Of a DNA stretch of 64,000 nucleotides, positions 32,763 through 41,854 are shown one piece after another. The stretch comes from Sphingomonas hominis (GTDB lineage Bacteria; Pseudomonadota; Alphaproteobacteria; Sphingomonadales; Sphingomonadaceae), in the NCBI RefSeq assembly GCF_013328205.1, contig NZ_JABULH010000002.1, positions 434,001 to 498,000 on the forward strand, written 5' to 3'. Made by a program: the position numbers and the translations under genes. Position 1 is the first letter of the stretch. Each line of letters begins with the position of its first letter. Under the pieces are notes generated by a model. It did no database searches. It was given only the letters and a program-made list of their open reading frames with translations, and was not told where the DNA came from.

Positions 32763-33080
32763 ATGGCCGAACAAGGGAAAGGCAGGCGGATGACCGAGGC
32801 AAGCTGGAGCGGCGGTGACGCGGGAGCGATCGCGTGGACGATGAGCGCGTCGCTGGAGGACGTACCGCGCGGCAGCGAGCAGGTGCCCGAGGTTACCAGC
32901 CTGGAAAAGGCGGTGCGCGCGTGGCAGGCGCTCGCGCCCGAGCAGCGCGACGCGGCGGTGCTGACCAGCGAGCGGCCGGTCACCTTGCCCGGTGAAACAC
33001 CTGTCGACCGTTTCGTCGGCGAGGCGATCGGTCGGCTGGCCGAGCAACTGCCGGGTGGTGGAGCAAGCGCGCGGCAGTAG
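32763..33080 (+). CDS. Small hypothetical protein
   Basis: 105 residues from ATG 32763 (MAEQGKGRRMTEASWSGG); a second ATG at 32790 is equally possible and has GGCAGGCGG in front. The sequence has an amphipathic helix-rich centre (VPEVTSLEKAVRAWQALAPEQRDAAVLTSE) and ends DRFVGEAIGRLAEQLPGGG. No signal peptide, membrane segment or recognised domain. Divergent from the BrkB-HAD gene and first of a run of small genes, which suggests a stress-related role by context only. Confidence 0.55.
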   Translation: MAEQGKGRRMTEASWSGGDAGAIAWTMSASLEDVPRGSEQVPEVTSLEKAVRAWQALAPEQRDAAVLTSERPVTLPGETPVDRFVGEAIGRLAEQLPGGGASARQ

Positions 33081-33158
33081 CGCGATACGTGGCGCGCGGA
33101 ACACCGGCCCGCGCCGAGGCTTGTAGCATCCGCCGAGCAGAAAGAAGAGGTTTGAACC

Positions 33159-33431
33159 ATGGCAGCAAGCCAGATGGAGATCGATCACGCGACCATCCTC
33201 GACAATATCGAGGCCGAGCAGGTCGAGTTCACCGCAGAGGTCGACGCGGAAGAATATGAATTCGCGGTGCAATATGACGTGTTGGAAGCATTGAGCGGCG
33301 ACCGCCCCGACGGCGACGCGGCCGACATGTTCCAGCGCTTCATCGACCCGATCACCGATGCGGCCTTGTCGGCTTTGTCGCGCAATTCCGACCAGTCGAT
33401 CATCACCGTTAGCGAGAACGATCTCGAGTGA
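33159..33431 (+). CDS. DUF1488-like small acidic protein
   Basis: 90 residues. VEFTAEVDAEEYEFAVQYDVLEALSG followed by MFQRFIDPITDAALSALSRN and IITVSENDLE matches the general DUF1488 arrangement (a beta-hairpin, then helix, then a C-terminal strand). Very acidic. AGAAAGAAGAGG precedes the ATG. Function unknown. A weak EcfG-like -35 (GGAAC, 33098-33102) lies upstream but its -10 is poor. Confidence 0.65.
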   Translation: MAASQMEIDHATILDNIEAEQVEFTAEVDAEEYEFAVQYDVLEALSGDRPDGDAADMFQRFIDPITDAALSALSRNSDQSIITVSENDLE

Positions 33432-33489
33432 CGGTTCGTGATCGCCAGGCGATCTAAGATCAAACGAACCAGCAGCAGAGGATGACCCG

Positions 33490-33651
33490 ATGACCGAGCA
33501 GGACAAGAAGGACGACGTGGAGCAGTTCAGCGACGCGGCGAAGCGCAGCCAGGACGCCAGCATCGCCGACGAGAGCGCTGCCTATGACAATGCGATGACC
33601 CCGACCGAGGGTGGAAAGCCGGCGGAAGATAGTGAAGCGCACCCGAGCTGA
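33490..33651 (+). CDS. Small acidic hypothetical protein (53 residues)
   Basis: Starts MTEQDKKDDVEQFSDAAKRS and ends EDSEAHPS; ATG 33490, stop TGA 33649-33651. The composition is strongly charged and low in hydrophobic residues, as in intrinsically disordered stress proteins. AGAGGATGACCCG precedes the start, giving a usable ribosome site. It follows the DUF1488-like gene by 58 nt in the same orientation. No family recognised. Confidence 0.5.
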   Translation: MTEQDKKDDVEQFSDAAKRSQDASIADESAAYDNAMTPTEGGKPAEDSEAHPS

Positions 33652-33787
33652 GGCAAGCGCGCGGCGTGGCGGTCAAGGTGGCCGTCACGTCCTCAATCAA
33701 CGGTGCCGAAGTAAGGCGAGGACTACCTACGCGTTAGCCGACGTCGCCTCGGAATGATCTGATGGTAGTCGGCAACAGATTAGTCGC

Positions 33788-33964
33788 TCAGTGCCGTTGC
33801 GTCCGATCATTCCTGGTCGGCACCGCATCCACCCGGTCGAGACGGTCGAGCAGGTCGGCGAACATGTCGTCGCGCGGGACGGGAAAGTGGCGCGTGAAGC
33901 TGGTTCCCAGCACGTCGAGATCGCGCTGCGTCAGCAATCCAATCGAGACGATCTTGTCAGCCAC
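33788..33964 (-). CDS. Conserved small sphingomonad protein (58 residues)
   Basis: Starts at GTG 33964 with AGGAGG 6 nt upstream: ADKIVSIGLLTQRDLDVLG, then TSFTRHFPVPRDDMFADLLDRLDRV. I recall closely similar short proteins from sphingomonads, but no function is known. The upstream extension of the frame has neither start nor ribosome site of similar quality. The sequence looks like a compact two- or three-helix protein. It is divergent from the SGNH esterase gene. Confidence 0.6.
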   Translation of the reverse strand: MADKIVSIGLLTQRDLDVLGTSFTRHFPVPRDDMFADLLDRLDRVDAVPTRNDRTQRH

Positions 33965-34128
33965 TGCATACCTCCTGTCGGTTGAACGGCCGCGAACGCG
34001 ATTGGTGCCGTTTGTTCGCGCAACAAGGCAAAAGTTGTAGAGAAGCATGACCTTACGGTCGTAGCGTCGCAGGCGGCATCGTGCGTCCGCGCCGTGTATC
34101 CGGTCACCGCGCTGCCTATATTCCGGTG

Positions 34129-34710
34129 ATGACGGGCGAATATCCTACAATACTGGCGCTCGGCGACAGTCTGGTCGCGGGTTATGGGCTGGCGACCGAA
34201 AACGGGTTGCCGGAACAGTTGCAACGACGTCTGCGCGCGCGGCATCCGGGCGCGCAGGTGATCAACGCGGGAGTGTCGGGCGACACGACCGCCGACGTGC
34301 TGCACCGCCTGCCGCGGTTGTTGAGCCGATTGACGCGGCGCCCTGATCTGGCGCTGGTGCAGGTGGGACCGAACGACGTGCTGCGCGGCGTGTCGCCGGC
34401 CAAGGTGCGCGCGAACCTGTCCGCAATCGTGCGCGAGCTGGCCGCGTGCGGCATTCCCGTGCTGCTGACGCGGGTCGAGCCGCCACCGATCCTGCGCGCA
34501 CGCGCCGCGCCGTATCGGGCGATCCACGAGGAGGTCGCGCGCGAGCACGCTGCGCCATTATGCAGCTTCTTCCCCAAGGGCGTGCTAGGCCATCCCGACA
34601 TGGTGCTGGTCGACCGCGTGCATCCCAACGCCCGCGCGATCGCGGCGGTGGTCGAGCATCTGCTGCCTTTCGTCGAGCAGGCGCTGGCGCCGCGCGCCGA
34701 TGCGGCGTGA
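34129..34710 (+). CDS. SGNH/GDSL-type arylesterase
   Basis: 193 residues. All four SGNH blocks are present: I LALGDSLVAGYGL (nucleophile Ser), II VINAGVSGDTTAD (Gly), III VGPNDVLRG (Asn) and V VDRVHPNARA (Asp/His). Close in form to TesA/arylesterases, which hydrolyse esters and acyl-CoAs. No signal peptide from ATG 34129, so likely cytoplasmic; E. coli TesA by contrast is exported. The frame opens earlier at 34081 but that part is not family-like. VGPND replaces the usual GGND. Confidence 0.88.
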   Translation: MTGEYPTILALGDSLVAGYGLATENGLPEQLQRRLRARHPGAQVINAGVSGDTTADVLHRLPRLLSRLTRRPDLALVQVGPNDVLRGVSPAKVRANLSAIVRELAACGIPVLLTRVEPPPILRARAAPYRAIHEEVAREHAAPLCSFFPKGVLGHPDMVLVDRVHPNARAIAAVVEHLLPFVEQALAPRADAA

Positions 34711-34792
34711 GAACGGGCGGGCGACGCTGACTGGGGACGGGTCGCGGCCCCCGTCTTCACAACCGAGGTTCGATCTGGGTAGGGTTTGTCGG

Positions 34793-37204
34793 ATGCCGGC
34801 TTTTCCGATCGCCCGATTGCTGCGCGCGACGTTGCTCGTGCTGCTGCTGATATCCGCGCCTGCTGCGGCGCAGACCGCTTCGGTGTCGGCACTGGCGGCG
34901 CAACTGGGGCAGGCGGAACGCGACGTGACGGCGGTCGACCGCGCGCTCGACGGGCCGGTCGATGAGGACGAGCGGCCCGTGTTGCGCGCCAAGGCGCTGG
35001 CGGCACAGGAATCGGCAACCGACGCGGCCGGGCGGTTGCAGGACCAGCTCGCGCTGGTCGACGCCAAGGTCGCGCAACTGGGGGCGCCCGCCAAGGGGGC
35101 GAGCGAGGCACCCGACATCCGCGCGCAACGCGCCGATTTGGCCCGCCAGCACGCGGCGCTCGACTCGGCGGTGAAGCGCGGAAAGCTGCTCGGCGTCAGC
35201 GCGCAGCAATTGGTGGACGAGATCGCGCAAAGCCAGGCGGCGCAGTTCGGCGAACGATTGTCGGCGCACAGCCCGTCGCCGCTCAGCCCGGCGTTCTGGC
35301 GCGCGGTGCTGTTGTCGGCGCCGCGCGACCTGCGCCGCGTGTCCGCGTTCCTGGGAGACGGCGTGGCGCAGATGCGCGTGCAGTGGCGCGGTCGCGTGCC
35401 GTGGCAGGCGTTGCTGGGCGCGGCGATCTTCGTACTGGTGCTGGGGCCGGGGCGGATCGCGCTGTGGCGTGTCGGGCAGCGCTTCCTGATCGAAGGCGCG
35501 CCGGGCCACCGCGTCAGGCGATCGGGCTACGCGATCTGGCGGATTGCGGTGGGTACGCTGATGCCGCTGCTCGCCGGCTTCTCGCTGGTGCAGGGGGTGC
35601 GCTGGTCGCGGTTGGAGGCGCCGAGTTGGAGTTCGCTGCTCGATGGGTTGATCGCGGCGATGACCTTTGCCGGGCTGACCGCCGCGGCGAGCGGCGCGTT
35701 GTTGATGCGCAGCCAGCCGTCGTGGCGCGTCGCGTCGATCGGCGATGCGGCGGCAACGCGCTTGCGCCCGTTCTCGCTAATCCTCGCCGCATTGTCGTTC
35801 GCGACGATCACCGTCGACGTGTTCAATCGCGCGGTGAATGCGAGCGTCGCGGCACGCGTCGCGTCGCAGGCGGCGGAGGCGTCGTTGCATCTGTTGCTGC
35901 TCGCCGCGACGTTGCTGGCGCTGGGCAAGTTGCGCGCGGAACAGGCGAGCGACGAGCAGGGCGAGACGACGCGCGCTGGACTGGGTGCGGTGACGTTGCT
36001 CGCGTGGCTGGTCGTGCTGGTCGCGGGGCTGGCGCTGCTGGTCGGCTACATTGGGTTCAGCCTGTTCCTGGTGCAATTGGTTGCCTGGGGCACGGTGCTG
36101 GGATCGGCGACCTACCTGTTGATGGCGGCGATCGACGATGTGTCGACCAGCCTGTTCAAGCGCAGCAGCGCGACCGGGCGGACGCTGGTGCGCGCACTTG
36201 GCCTGCGCGGCAGCAGCGTCGACCAGTTCGGCGTGCTGCTGTCGGGCGTGCTGCGCGTCGTGGTTGGCGTGACCGCGCTGGGGTTGCTGTTGTCGCCGTT
36301 TGGGGCGGGCAACGGCGTGTCGTCGCTGTTCGGGCGCTTGGGCACGCTGGCGCAGGGGGTCGAGGTCGGTGGCGTGTCGGTGTCGCCGGGTACGATCGTG
36401 CGCGGGCTGGTGGTGCTGTTCGTCGGGCTCGCGCTGGTGCGCGCGTTCATGGGATGGCTGGAGGGGCGGTACCTGCCCGCGACCGACCTGGACGGGTCGG
36501 GTCGTAATTCGGTCAGCCTGGTCGCGCGCTACGTCGGCGTCGCGCTCGCCGTGATCTGGGCGCTCGCCTCGCTTGGCATTGGGGTGGAGCGGATCGCGCT
36601 GCTACTGTCGGCGCTGTCGGTCGGCATCGGTTTCGGGTTGCAGGCGATCACGTCCAACTTCGTGTCGGGGCTGATCCTGCTCGCCGAGCGGCCGATCAAG
36701 ATCGGCGACCTGGTGCGCGTCGGCACCGACGAGGGCGATGTGAAACGGATCAGCGTGCGCTCGACCGAGATCGAGCTCGCCGACCATTCGACGCTGATCG
36801 TGCCCAATTCGGAGCTGATCACCAAGTCGGTGCTCAACAAGACGCTGGCGAGCCCGCTGGGGCGGATCCAGATCCAGTTCTCGGTCCCGCTCGGCACCGA
36901 CGCGGCGCGCGTGCGCGCGATCGTGCTGGCGATCTTCACTGCGGAAACAGCGGTGCTCGACGACCCTGCACCTTCGGCGTTCATCGATTCGATCGCGGAC
37001 GGGCGCATCCTGTTCAACTGTTTCGCGCACGTGGAGACGCCGCGCGCGGCTTACCCGACGCGGTCGAGCGTGTTCATGGCGCTGCTGGGGCGGTTCGCCG
37101 ACGAGGGGATCGACATCGGCACGGTCCCGCAGCGGCTGGAGATGATCGCCGCATCGCCGCGCGACGGGGGACGCGAGCGGGAAAGGGGTGACGCGCGCGA
37201 TTGA
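34793..37204 (+). CDS. Mechanosensitive ion channel with DUF3772 domain (MscK-like)
   Basis: 803 residues. A signal peptide (ARLLRATLLVLLLISAPAAAQ) is followed by a periplasmic DUF3772 coiled-coil region (about 25-190), then many membrane segments (AAIFVLVLGPGRIALW, AIWRIAVGTLMPLLAGFSLV, LLAWLVVLVAGLALLVGYIGFSLFLVQLVAWGTVLG, GLVVLFVGLALVRAFMGW) and the MscS domain: ALSVGIGFGLQAITSNFVSGLILLAERPIKIGDLV, then the beta domain RISVRSTEIELADHSTLIVPNSELITKSVLN. Opens under membrane tension to release solutes during osmotic downshock. Start ATG 34793 is chosen for the signal peptide; the frame is open from 34700. Confidence 0.92.
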   Translation: MPAFPIARLLRATLLVLLLISAPAAAQTASVSALAAQLGQAERDVTAVDRALDGPVDEDERPVLRAKALAAQESATDAAGRLQDQLALVDAKVAQLGAPAKGASEAPDIRAQRADLARQHAALDSAVKRGKLLGVSAQQLVDEIAQSQAAQFGERLSAHSPSPLSPAFWRAVLLSAPRDLRRVSAFLGDGVAQMRVQWRGRVPWQALLGAAIFVLVLGPGRIALWRVGQRFLIEGAPGHRVRRSGYAIWRIAVGTLMPLLAGFSLVQGVRWSRLEAPSWSSLLDGLIAAMTFAGLTAAASGALLMRSQPSWRVASIGDAAATRLRPFSLILAALSFATITVDVFNRAVNASVAARVASQAAEASLHLLLLAATLLALGKLRAEQASDEQGETTRAGLGAVTLLAWLVVLVAGLALLVGYIGFSLFLVQLVAWGTVLGSATYLLMAAIDDVSTSLFKRSSATGRTLVRALGLRGSSVDQFGVLLSGVLRVVVGVTALGLLLSPFGAGNGVSSLFGRLGTLAQGVEVGGVSVSPGTIVRGLVVLFVGLALVRAFMGWLEGRYLPATDLDGSGRNSVSLVARYVGVALAVIWALASLGIGVERIALLLSALSVGIGFGLQAITSNFVSGLILLAERPIKIGDLVRVGTDEGDVKRISVRSTEIELADHSTLIVPNSELITKSVLNKTLASPLGRIQIQFSVPLGTDAARVRAIVLAIFTAETAVLDDPAPSAFIDSIADGRILFNCFAHVETPRAAYPTRSSVFMALLGRFADEGIDIGTVPQRLEMIAASPRDGGRERERGDARD

Positions 37205-37239
37205 TCGGGTAACCAGGCGGCAAAAGAGGGGAAACCAGC

Positions 37240-40200
37240 ATGACCTACCGTGCCGCCACCGCCATCGCCTTGTGCCTGATGGCGGGCCAGCTTTCGGCTC
37301 AAGTTGCGCCGGCTCAGAAGCCGATCGAGCAGACGCAGGCGCCCGAGAACCAGATCACGCAGCCCAATCCCGAGGTCGTCACCGAACGCCCGCCGGTCGC
37401 GCCGCCCGCGACCCCCGCGCCCAACGCGAACGCCCGCACGGTCGCGGCGACAACGCCCGCCAAGCCGCCTAAGTGGGACGTCAACGCGCCGGCGGGAATG
37501 CGGACGCGCGAGGTGGCGATCAACACCGATAACGGCAGCTGGATGAACGTCGACGTGTCGCCCGACGGTCGCTTGATCGCGTTCGACATGCTGGGCGACA
37601 TCTACACCATGGGAATCGCCGGGGGCACGCCGACGCGGATCGCGCAAGGATTGGCGTACGAGCATCAGCCGCGCTTCTCGCCCGACGGGCGGCGGATCGC
37701 GTTCACCTCCGATCGCGGCGGCGGCGACAACATCTGGGTGATGAACGTCGACGGCAGCGACAAAAGGCAGGTGACCAAGGAGGATTTCCGCCTGCTCAAC
37801 CAGCCGTCGTGGAGCCCCGACGGGCGTTTCATCGCGGCAAAGAAGCATTTCACGACCGGTCGCTCGCTCGGCACCGGCGAGGTGTGGCTGTACCATGTCT
37901 CGGGCGGCGGCGGCGTGCAGTTGGTCAAGCGCAAGAGCGAGCAGCTGCAGAAGGAGTTGGGCGAGCCGATCTACGCGCCCGACGGCAAGAGCATCTTCTA
38001 CACGCGCAATGTCACGCCGGGTCCGATCTTCGAATATGCGCAGAATTCGCGCACCGACCTGTTCAACATCGAGCGCTACGACATCGACAGCGGCGAGGTG
38101 ACCACCGCGGTGTCGGGGGTCGGCGGATCGGTGCGGCCGACGCCGTCGCGCGACGGCAAGCGGATAGCGTTCGTGCGGCGCGAGAACAACAAGACCAAGC
38201 TGTGGGTCAAGGACCTGTCCACCGGGGTCGAGCGCGTCATCTACGGCGACCTCGACCGCGACGTGCAGGAAACCTGGGCGGTGACTGGCGTGTACCCCAA
38301 TATGGCGTGGACGCCCGACAATGCGGCGATCCTGATCTGGGCGGGCGGGCACATCCAGCGCGTCGCGGTCGACGGATCGGGTGCGCGCGTGGTGCCGTTC
38401 CGCGTCAACGACACGCGCGTGGTGATCGACGCGACGCACCCGCAGGTCGAGGTGTCGCCCGACCGTATCCAGACAAAGATGCCGCGCTGGGCGAGCGTGT
38501 CGCCCGACGGGCGTCAGGTCGTGTTCGAGACGCTGGGCAAATTGTACGTCAAGCCGATGGCGGGTGGTGCCGCGCGGCGGCTGACGCGCGCCACCGACGA
38601 GCTGGAGCTGTGGCCGAGCTGGTCGCGCGATGGGCGACAGATCGTGTTCGTCGGCTGGACCGATGCGGGGCTGGGGCAGATCAAGACGGTCGCGGCGGGC
38701 GGCGGCTCGGCCAAGGTCGTGACGAGTGCGGCGGGGCTGTATCGCCGGCCGCATTTCTCGCCCGACGCCAAGGTCATCGTGTTCGAGCAGGGCGAGGGTG
38801 GCGGGCTGACCGCGGCGCGTGGGGCCGGCGGATCGGGTGCGTACCGCGTCGCGGCGACGGGCGGCGCGCCGGTCAGGATCGCGGAAGGCGCGGCCGTGCC
38901 GCAGTTCGGCGACCGGAACGACCGCGTGTTCCTGCTGACGAGCGAAAAGGACAAGCGCCAGCTCGTCAGCACCGATCTGAACGGTGAGGCCAAGCGGGTC
39001 CACGCGCAGGGCGAGCTGGTCAGCGATTATCAGGTGTCGCCGACGGGCGAGTTCGTCGCGTTCAAGCAGAATTACCAGGCGTTCGTGATGCCGCTGATGC
39101 CCGGCACGCAGGGGGTGGAGACCGACAAGAAGGCCGGGCCGCTGCCCGTCACGCAGGTGAGCGCGGACGGCGCGGACTTCATCAACTGGTCGAACGACGG
39201 ACAGGCGCTGCACTGGAGCACCGGGCCGACGCTCTACACCGCACAGGTCAATGCGCTGTTCCAGCAGGCACCAGTGGGCGAGAACGCGCCGAAGTTCGCG
39301 GCGCCGCGCACCGGCGTGTCGCTGTCGATGGACGTGCCCGCGGCGAAGCCAACGGGCACGGTCGCACTGACCGGCGCGCGCGTGGTGACGATGGCGCGCG
39401 CCGATGGCGGCATCATCGACGATGCGACGATCCTGATCCGCGGCGACCGCATCGTCGCGGTCGGCCCGCGTGCCTCGGTCACGATTCCCGCCGGCACGAA
39501 GACGATCGACGTCGCGGGCAAGACGATCATCCCCGGGCTGGTCGACGCGCACGCGCACGGCCCGCAGGGCGACGACGAACTGGTGCCGCAGCAGAACTGG
39601 AACGCGATGGCGAACCTCGCGCTCGGCACCACGACGATCCACGATCCATCGTCGCGCTCGGCCGAGATCTTCCCCGCGGCCGAAATGCAGCGCGCGGGGC
39701 TGATCCTGGCGCCCCGCATCTTCTCGACCGGCGAGATCATCTACGGTGCGAAGTCGCCCGACGTTTACGCGGAGATCAACAGCTACGACGACGCGCTCGC
39801 CGACGTACGCCGGTTGAAGGCGCAGGGCGCGCACAGCGTCAAGAACTACAACCAACCGCGGCGCGAGCAGCGTCAGATGGTCGTCGCCGCCGCGCAGGCC
39901 GAGGGGATGGAGGTCGTGCCCGAGGGCGGGTCGCTGTTCACGCAGGACGTGACGCTGATCCAGGACGGCAATTCGACCGTCGAGCACAACATCCCGCTGG
40001 AGCATTTCTATGACGATCTGATCCAGTTGTGGACGCAGACCAAGACCAACTACACCCCGACGCTGGTCGTCACCTATGGCGGGCCGGCGGGCGATCCGTA
40101 TTGGCGCGCGCACACCGACGTGTGGCGTCACCCGATCCTGTCGCGCCACGCGCCGCAGGGACTGCTCGCGGCGCAGAACGCGCGGCGCGAACTGGCGCCC

Positions 40201-40665
40201 GAGGAGGATTACGTCGACGGCGAGAGCGCGCGCGAGGCGAAGAAGCTAGCGGACAAGGGCGTGCAGGTGTCGATCGGCGCGCACGGGCAGCAGGCGGGGC
40301 TGGGCGCGCATTGGGAGATGTGGAGCTTTGCCAAGGGCGGCTGGTCGCCGATCGAAGCATTGCGCGCGGGCACGATCATGCCGGCGACGTCGCTGGGATA
40401 TCAGAAGGACGTCGGCTCGCTCGAGCCCGGCAAGCTCGCCGATCTGGTGGTGCTCGACGCTGATCCGACGGTGAACATCCGCAACACCGATAAGGTGAGC
40501 CGCGTGATGCTGGGCGGGCATCTTTATGATGCCGCGACGCTCAACGAGGTTGAGACGGGCAACCGCCAGCGGATGCCGTACTGGTTCGAGGGCGCGAACG
40601 GCGGCGGGGGTACGGGCACGCGGATGACCACCGGGCACGGTTACGGCGACGCGGATCAGGATTGA
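37240..40665 (+). CDS. Exported amidohydrolase with N-terminal TolB-like beta-propeller
   Basis: 1,141 residues. Signal peptide (RAATAIALCLMAGQLSAQ), a proline-rich segment to about 85, then repeated PD40/WD40-like blades (NVDVSPDGRLIAFDMLGDIYTM, PRFSPDGRRIAFTSDRGGGDNIWVMNVDGSD, PSWSPDGRFIAAKK and more) to about residue 660. From ~700 an amidohydrolase domain begins: TIDVAGKTIIPGLVDAHAHGPQGDDELV (metal-binding HxH), GAHSVKNYNQPRREQRQ, and near the end GVQVSIGAHGQQAGLGAHWEM and ALRAGTIMPATSLGYQKDVGSLEPGKLADLVVLD. This propeller-amidohydrolase fusion is a known proteobacterial arrangement; substrate unknown (peptide-like compounds possible). Likely periplasmic. Confidence 0.88.
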   Translation: MTYRAATAIALCLMAGQLSAQVAPAQKPIEQTQAPENQITQPNPEVVTERPPVAPPATPAPNANARTVAATTPAKPPKWDVNAPAGMRTREVAINTDNGSWMNVDVSPDGRLIAFDMLGDIYTMGIAGGTPTRIAQGLAYEHQPRFSPDGRRIAFTSDRGGGDNIWVMNVDGSDKRQVTKEDFRLLNQPSWSPDGRFIAAKKHFTTGRSLGTGEVWLYHVSGGGGVQLVKRKSEQLQKELGEPIYAPDGKSIFYTRNVTPGPIFEYAQNSRTDLFNIERYDIDSGEVTTAVSGVGGSVRPTPSRDGKRIAFVRRENNKTKLWVKDLSTGVERVIYGDLDRDVQETWAVTGVYPNMAWTPDNAAILIWAGGHIQRVAVDGSGARVVPFRVNDTRVVIDATHPQVEVSPDRIQTKMPRWASVSPDGRQVVFETLGKLYVKPMAGGAARRLTRATDELELWPSWSRDGRQIVFVGWTDAGLGQIKTVAAGGGSAKVVTSAAGLYRRPHFSPDAKVIVFEQGEGGGLTAARGAGGSGAYRVAATGGAPVRIAEGAAVPQFGDRNDRVFLLTSEKDKRQLVSTDLNGEAKRVHAQGELVSDYQVSPTGEFVAFKQNYQAFVMPLMPGTQGVETDKKAGPLPVTQVSADGADFINWSNDGQALHWSTGPTLYTAQVNALFQQAPVGENAPKFAAPRTGVSLSMDVPAAKPTGTVALTGARVVTMARADGGIIDDATILIRGDRIVAVGPRASVTIPAGTKTIDVAGKTIIPGLVDAHAHGPQGDDELVPQQNWNAMANLALGTTTIHDPSSRSAEIFPAAEMQRAGLILAPRIFSTGEIIYGAKSPDVYAEINSYDDALADVRRLKAQGAHSVKNYNQPRREQRQMVVAAAQAEGMEVVPEGGSLFTQDVTLIQDGNSTVEHNIPLEHFYDDLIQLWTQTKTNYTPTLVVTYGGPAGDPYWRAHTDVWRHPILSRHAPQGLLAAQNARRELAPEEDYVDGESAREAKKLADKGVQVSIGAHGQQAGLGAHWEMWSFAKGGWSPIEALRAGTIMPATSLGYQKDVGSLEPGKLADLVVLDADPTVNIRNTDKVSRVMLGGHLYDAATLNEVETGNRQRMPYWFEGANGGGGTGTRMTTGHGYGDADQD

Positions 40666-40725
40666 TCTGACGCGCCGGCGTCCGATCTGCTAGGGGCACG
40701 CGCTACCTCGTGTGCCCCCAAGTGG

Positions 40726-41553
40726 ATGAGAATGACCGAGACTTCGCCCCCGCCGCCGATCCTCGTCGCGGCGCTGTACCAGTTCACGACGCTAGACGAC
40801 GTGGCGGCGGTGAAGGCCGCGCTGCTGCCGGTGTGCGAAGCGGCCGAGGTGCGCGGATCGCTGCTGTTGGCACACGAAGGCGTTAACGGGACGATCGCGG
40901 GTAGCGACAACGGGATTGCGGCGGTGCTGGCGCATCTGCGCACGCTTCCGGGATGTGCGGCGCTGGAGGTCAAATATTCGCGCACCGACGCGATGCCGTT
41001 CGGGCGGATGAAGGTGCGGTTGAAGCGCGAGATCGTGACGATGGGGCAGCCCGACCTCGATCCGGTGGAGGGCGTGGGCGCCTACGTCGCGCCCGAGGAC
41101 TGGAACGCGCTGGTCGACGATCCCGACACGATCCTGATCGACACGCGCAACGACTACGAGGTGGCGCTGGGCACTTTCGCGGGTGCGATCGACCCGGGAA
41201 CGCGAAGCTTTCGCGACTTTCCGGCGTGGTTTCGCGAACGGCGCGGCGCGTTGCTGGGGGAAGGGCGGCGCCCGAAGATCGCCATGTTCTGTACCGGCGG
41301 CATCCGGTGCGAGAAGGCAACGGCGTTTGTGCGCGCCGAGGGGATCGACGAGGTGTTCCACCTGAAGGGCGGCATCCTCAATTACCTGGAGCAGGTGCCC
41401 GAGGCCGACACGCGCTGGCAGGGCGAGTGTTTCGTGTTCGACGAGCGGGTGAGCGTGACGCACGACCTGACGCCGACGCACCGGGCGATGTGCAAGTGGT
41501 GCCAGCGGCCGGTGGATGATGACCGCGGGTGTGGGTGTGGGGTCGAGGCGTAA
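40726..41553 (+). CDS. trhO: tRNA uridine-34 hydroxylase (rhodanese-like) TrhO
   Basis: 275 residues. TrhO (YceA) makes 5-hydroxyuridine at the wobble base of some tRNAs. The N-terminal domain ([35 protein letters not shown]) is followed by the rhodanese domain with [19 protein letters not shown] and the active loop [11 protein letters not shown] with Cys189. C-terminal cysteines [17 protein letters not shown] are also typical. Two ATGs (codons 1 and 3) are possible. Followed by a repeat-filled gap. Confidence 0.93.
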   Translation: MRMTETSPPPPILVAALYQFTTLDDVAAVKAALLPVCEAAEVRGSLLLAHEGVNGTIAGSDNGIAAVLAHLRTLPGCAALEVKYSRTDAMPFGRMKVRLKREIVTMGQPDLDPVEGVGAYVAPEDWNALVDDPDTILIDTRNDYEVALGTFAGAIDPGTRSFRDFPAWFRERRGALLGEGRRPKIAMFCTGGIRCEKATAFVRAEGIDEVFHLKGGILNYLEQVPEADTRWQGECFVFDERVSVTHDLTPTHRAMCKWCQRPVDDDRGCGCGVEA

Positions 41554-41577
41554 GCGGGGCGGGTGGGCCTGAGGGCG

Positions 41578-41660
41578 TCGTCCCGGCCTTGAGCCGGGAT
41601 CCCGCTTCTTCTTCGGCCGCTCACTGGAAGCGGGACCCCGGATCAAGTCCGGGGTGACGG
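41578..41660. repeat. REP-like palindrome (family A)
   Basis: Left arm CCTTGAGCCGGGATCCCGC, right arm GCGGGACCCCGGATCAAG then TCCGGGGTGACGG. Closest in sequence to the copy at 22565-22648. Confidence 0.85.
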
Positions 41661-41690
41661 GGGGTGAGGTGGAGGATGCCTGCTCCACCT

Positions 41691-41799
41691 ACCCACCCCC
41701 GACCCCTCCCTTTCAGGGAGGGGAGAAGGTTGGGCTTCCGCTTGGCTGTCGGGCGCTACGACTCCCCTCCCTGACAAGGGAGGGGTTGGGGGTGGGTAG
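41691..41799. repeat. CCCCTCCC palindrome (family B), full copy
   Basis: Left end ACCCACCCCCGACCCCTCCC with TTTCAGGGAGGGG; right end CCCCTCCCTGACAAGGG then AGGGGTTGGGGGTGGGT, its imperfect reverse complement. Partial copies: 44925-44962 and 53652-53740. Confidence 0.85.
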
Positions 41800-41854
41800 G
41801 CCTGACACGAAGCGCAGCGTGCCTAGTCTGCCCCTCACGGGGCAGGACCGAAGC

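Larger units (their letters stand above)
41554..41854. other. Gene-free interval filled with repeats
   Basis: 301 bp between convergent trhO and the GST gene. It contains a family A REP-like palindrome (41578-41660) and a family B palindrome (41691-41799). About 55 bp at 41800-41854 show nothing. Confidence 0.85.

Noticed and set aside
33098-33122. EcfG-type promoter before the DUF1488-like gene
   Set aside because: GGAAC is present, but the -10 at 16 nt reads GCTT instead of CGTT, so it was not listed as a feature.
37051-40149. 1,032-codon minus-strand open frame
   Set aside because: Antisense to the propeller-amidohydrolase gene, which has clear domains and a signal peptide; the antisense product has none.
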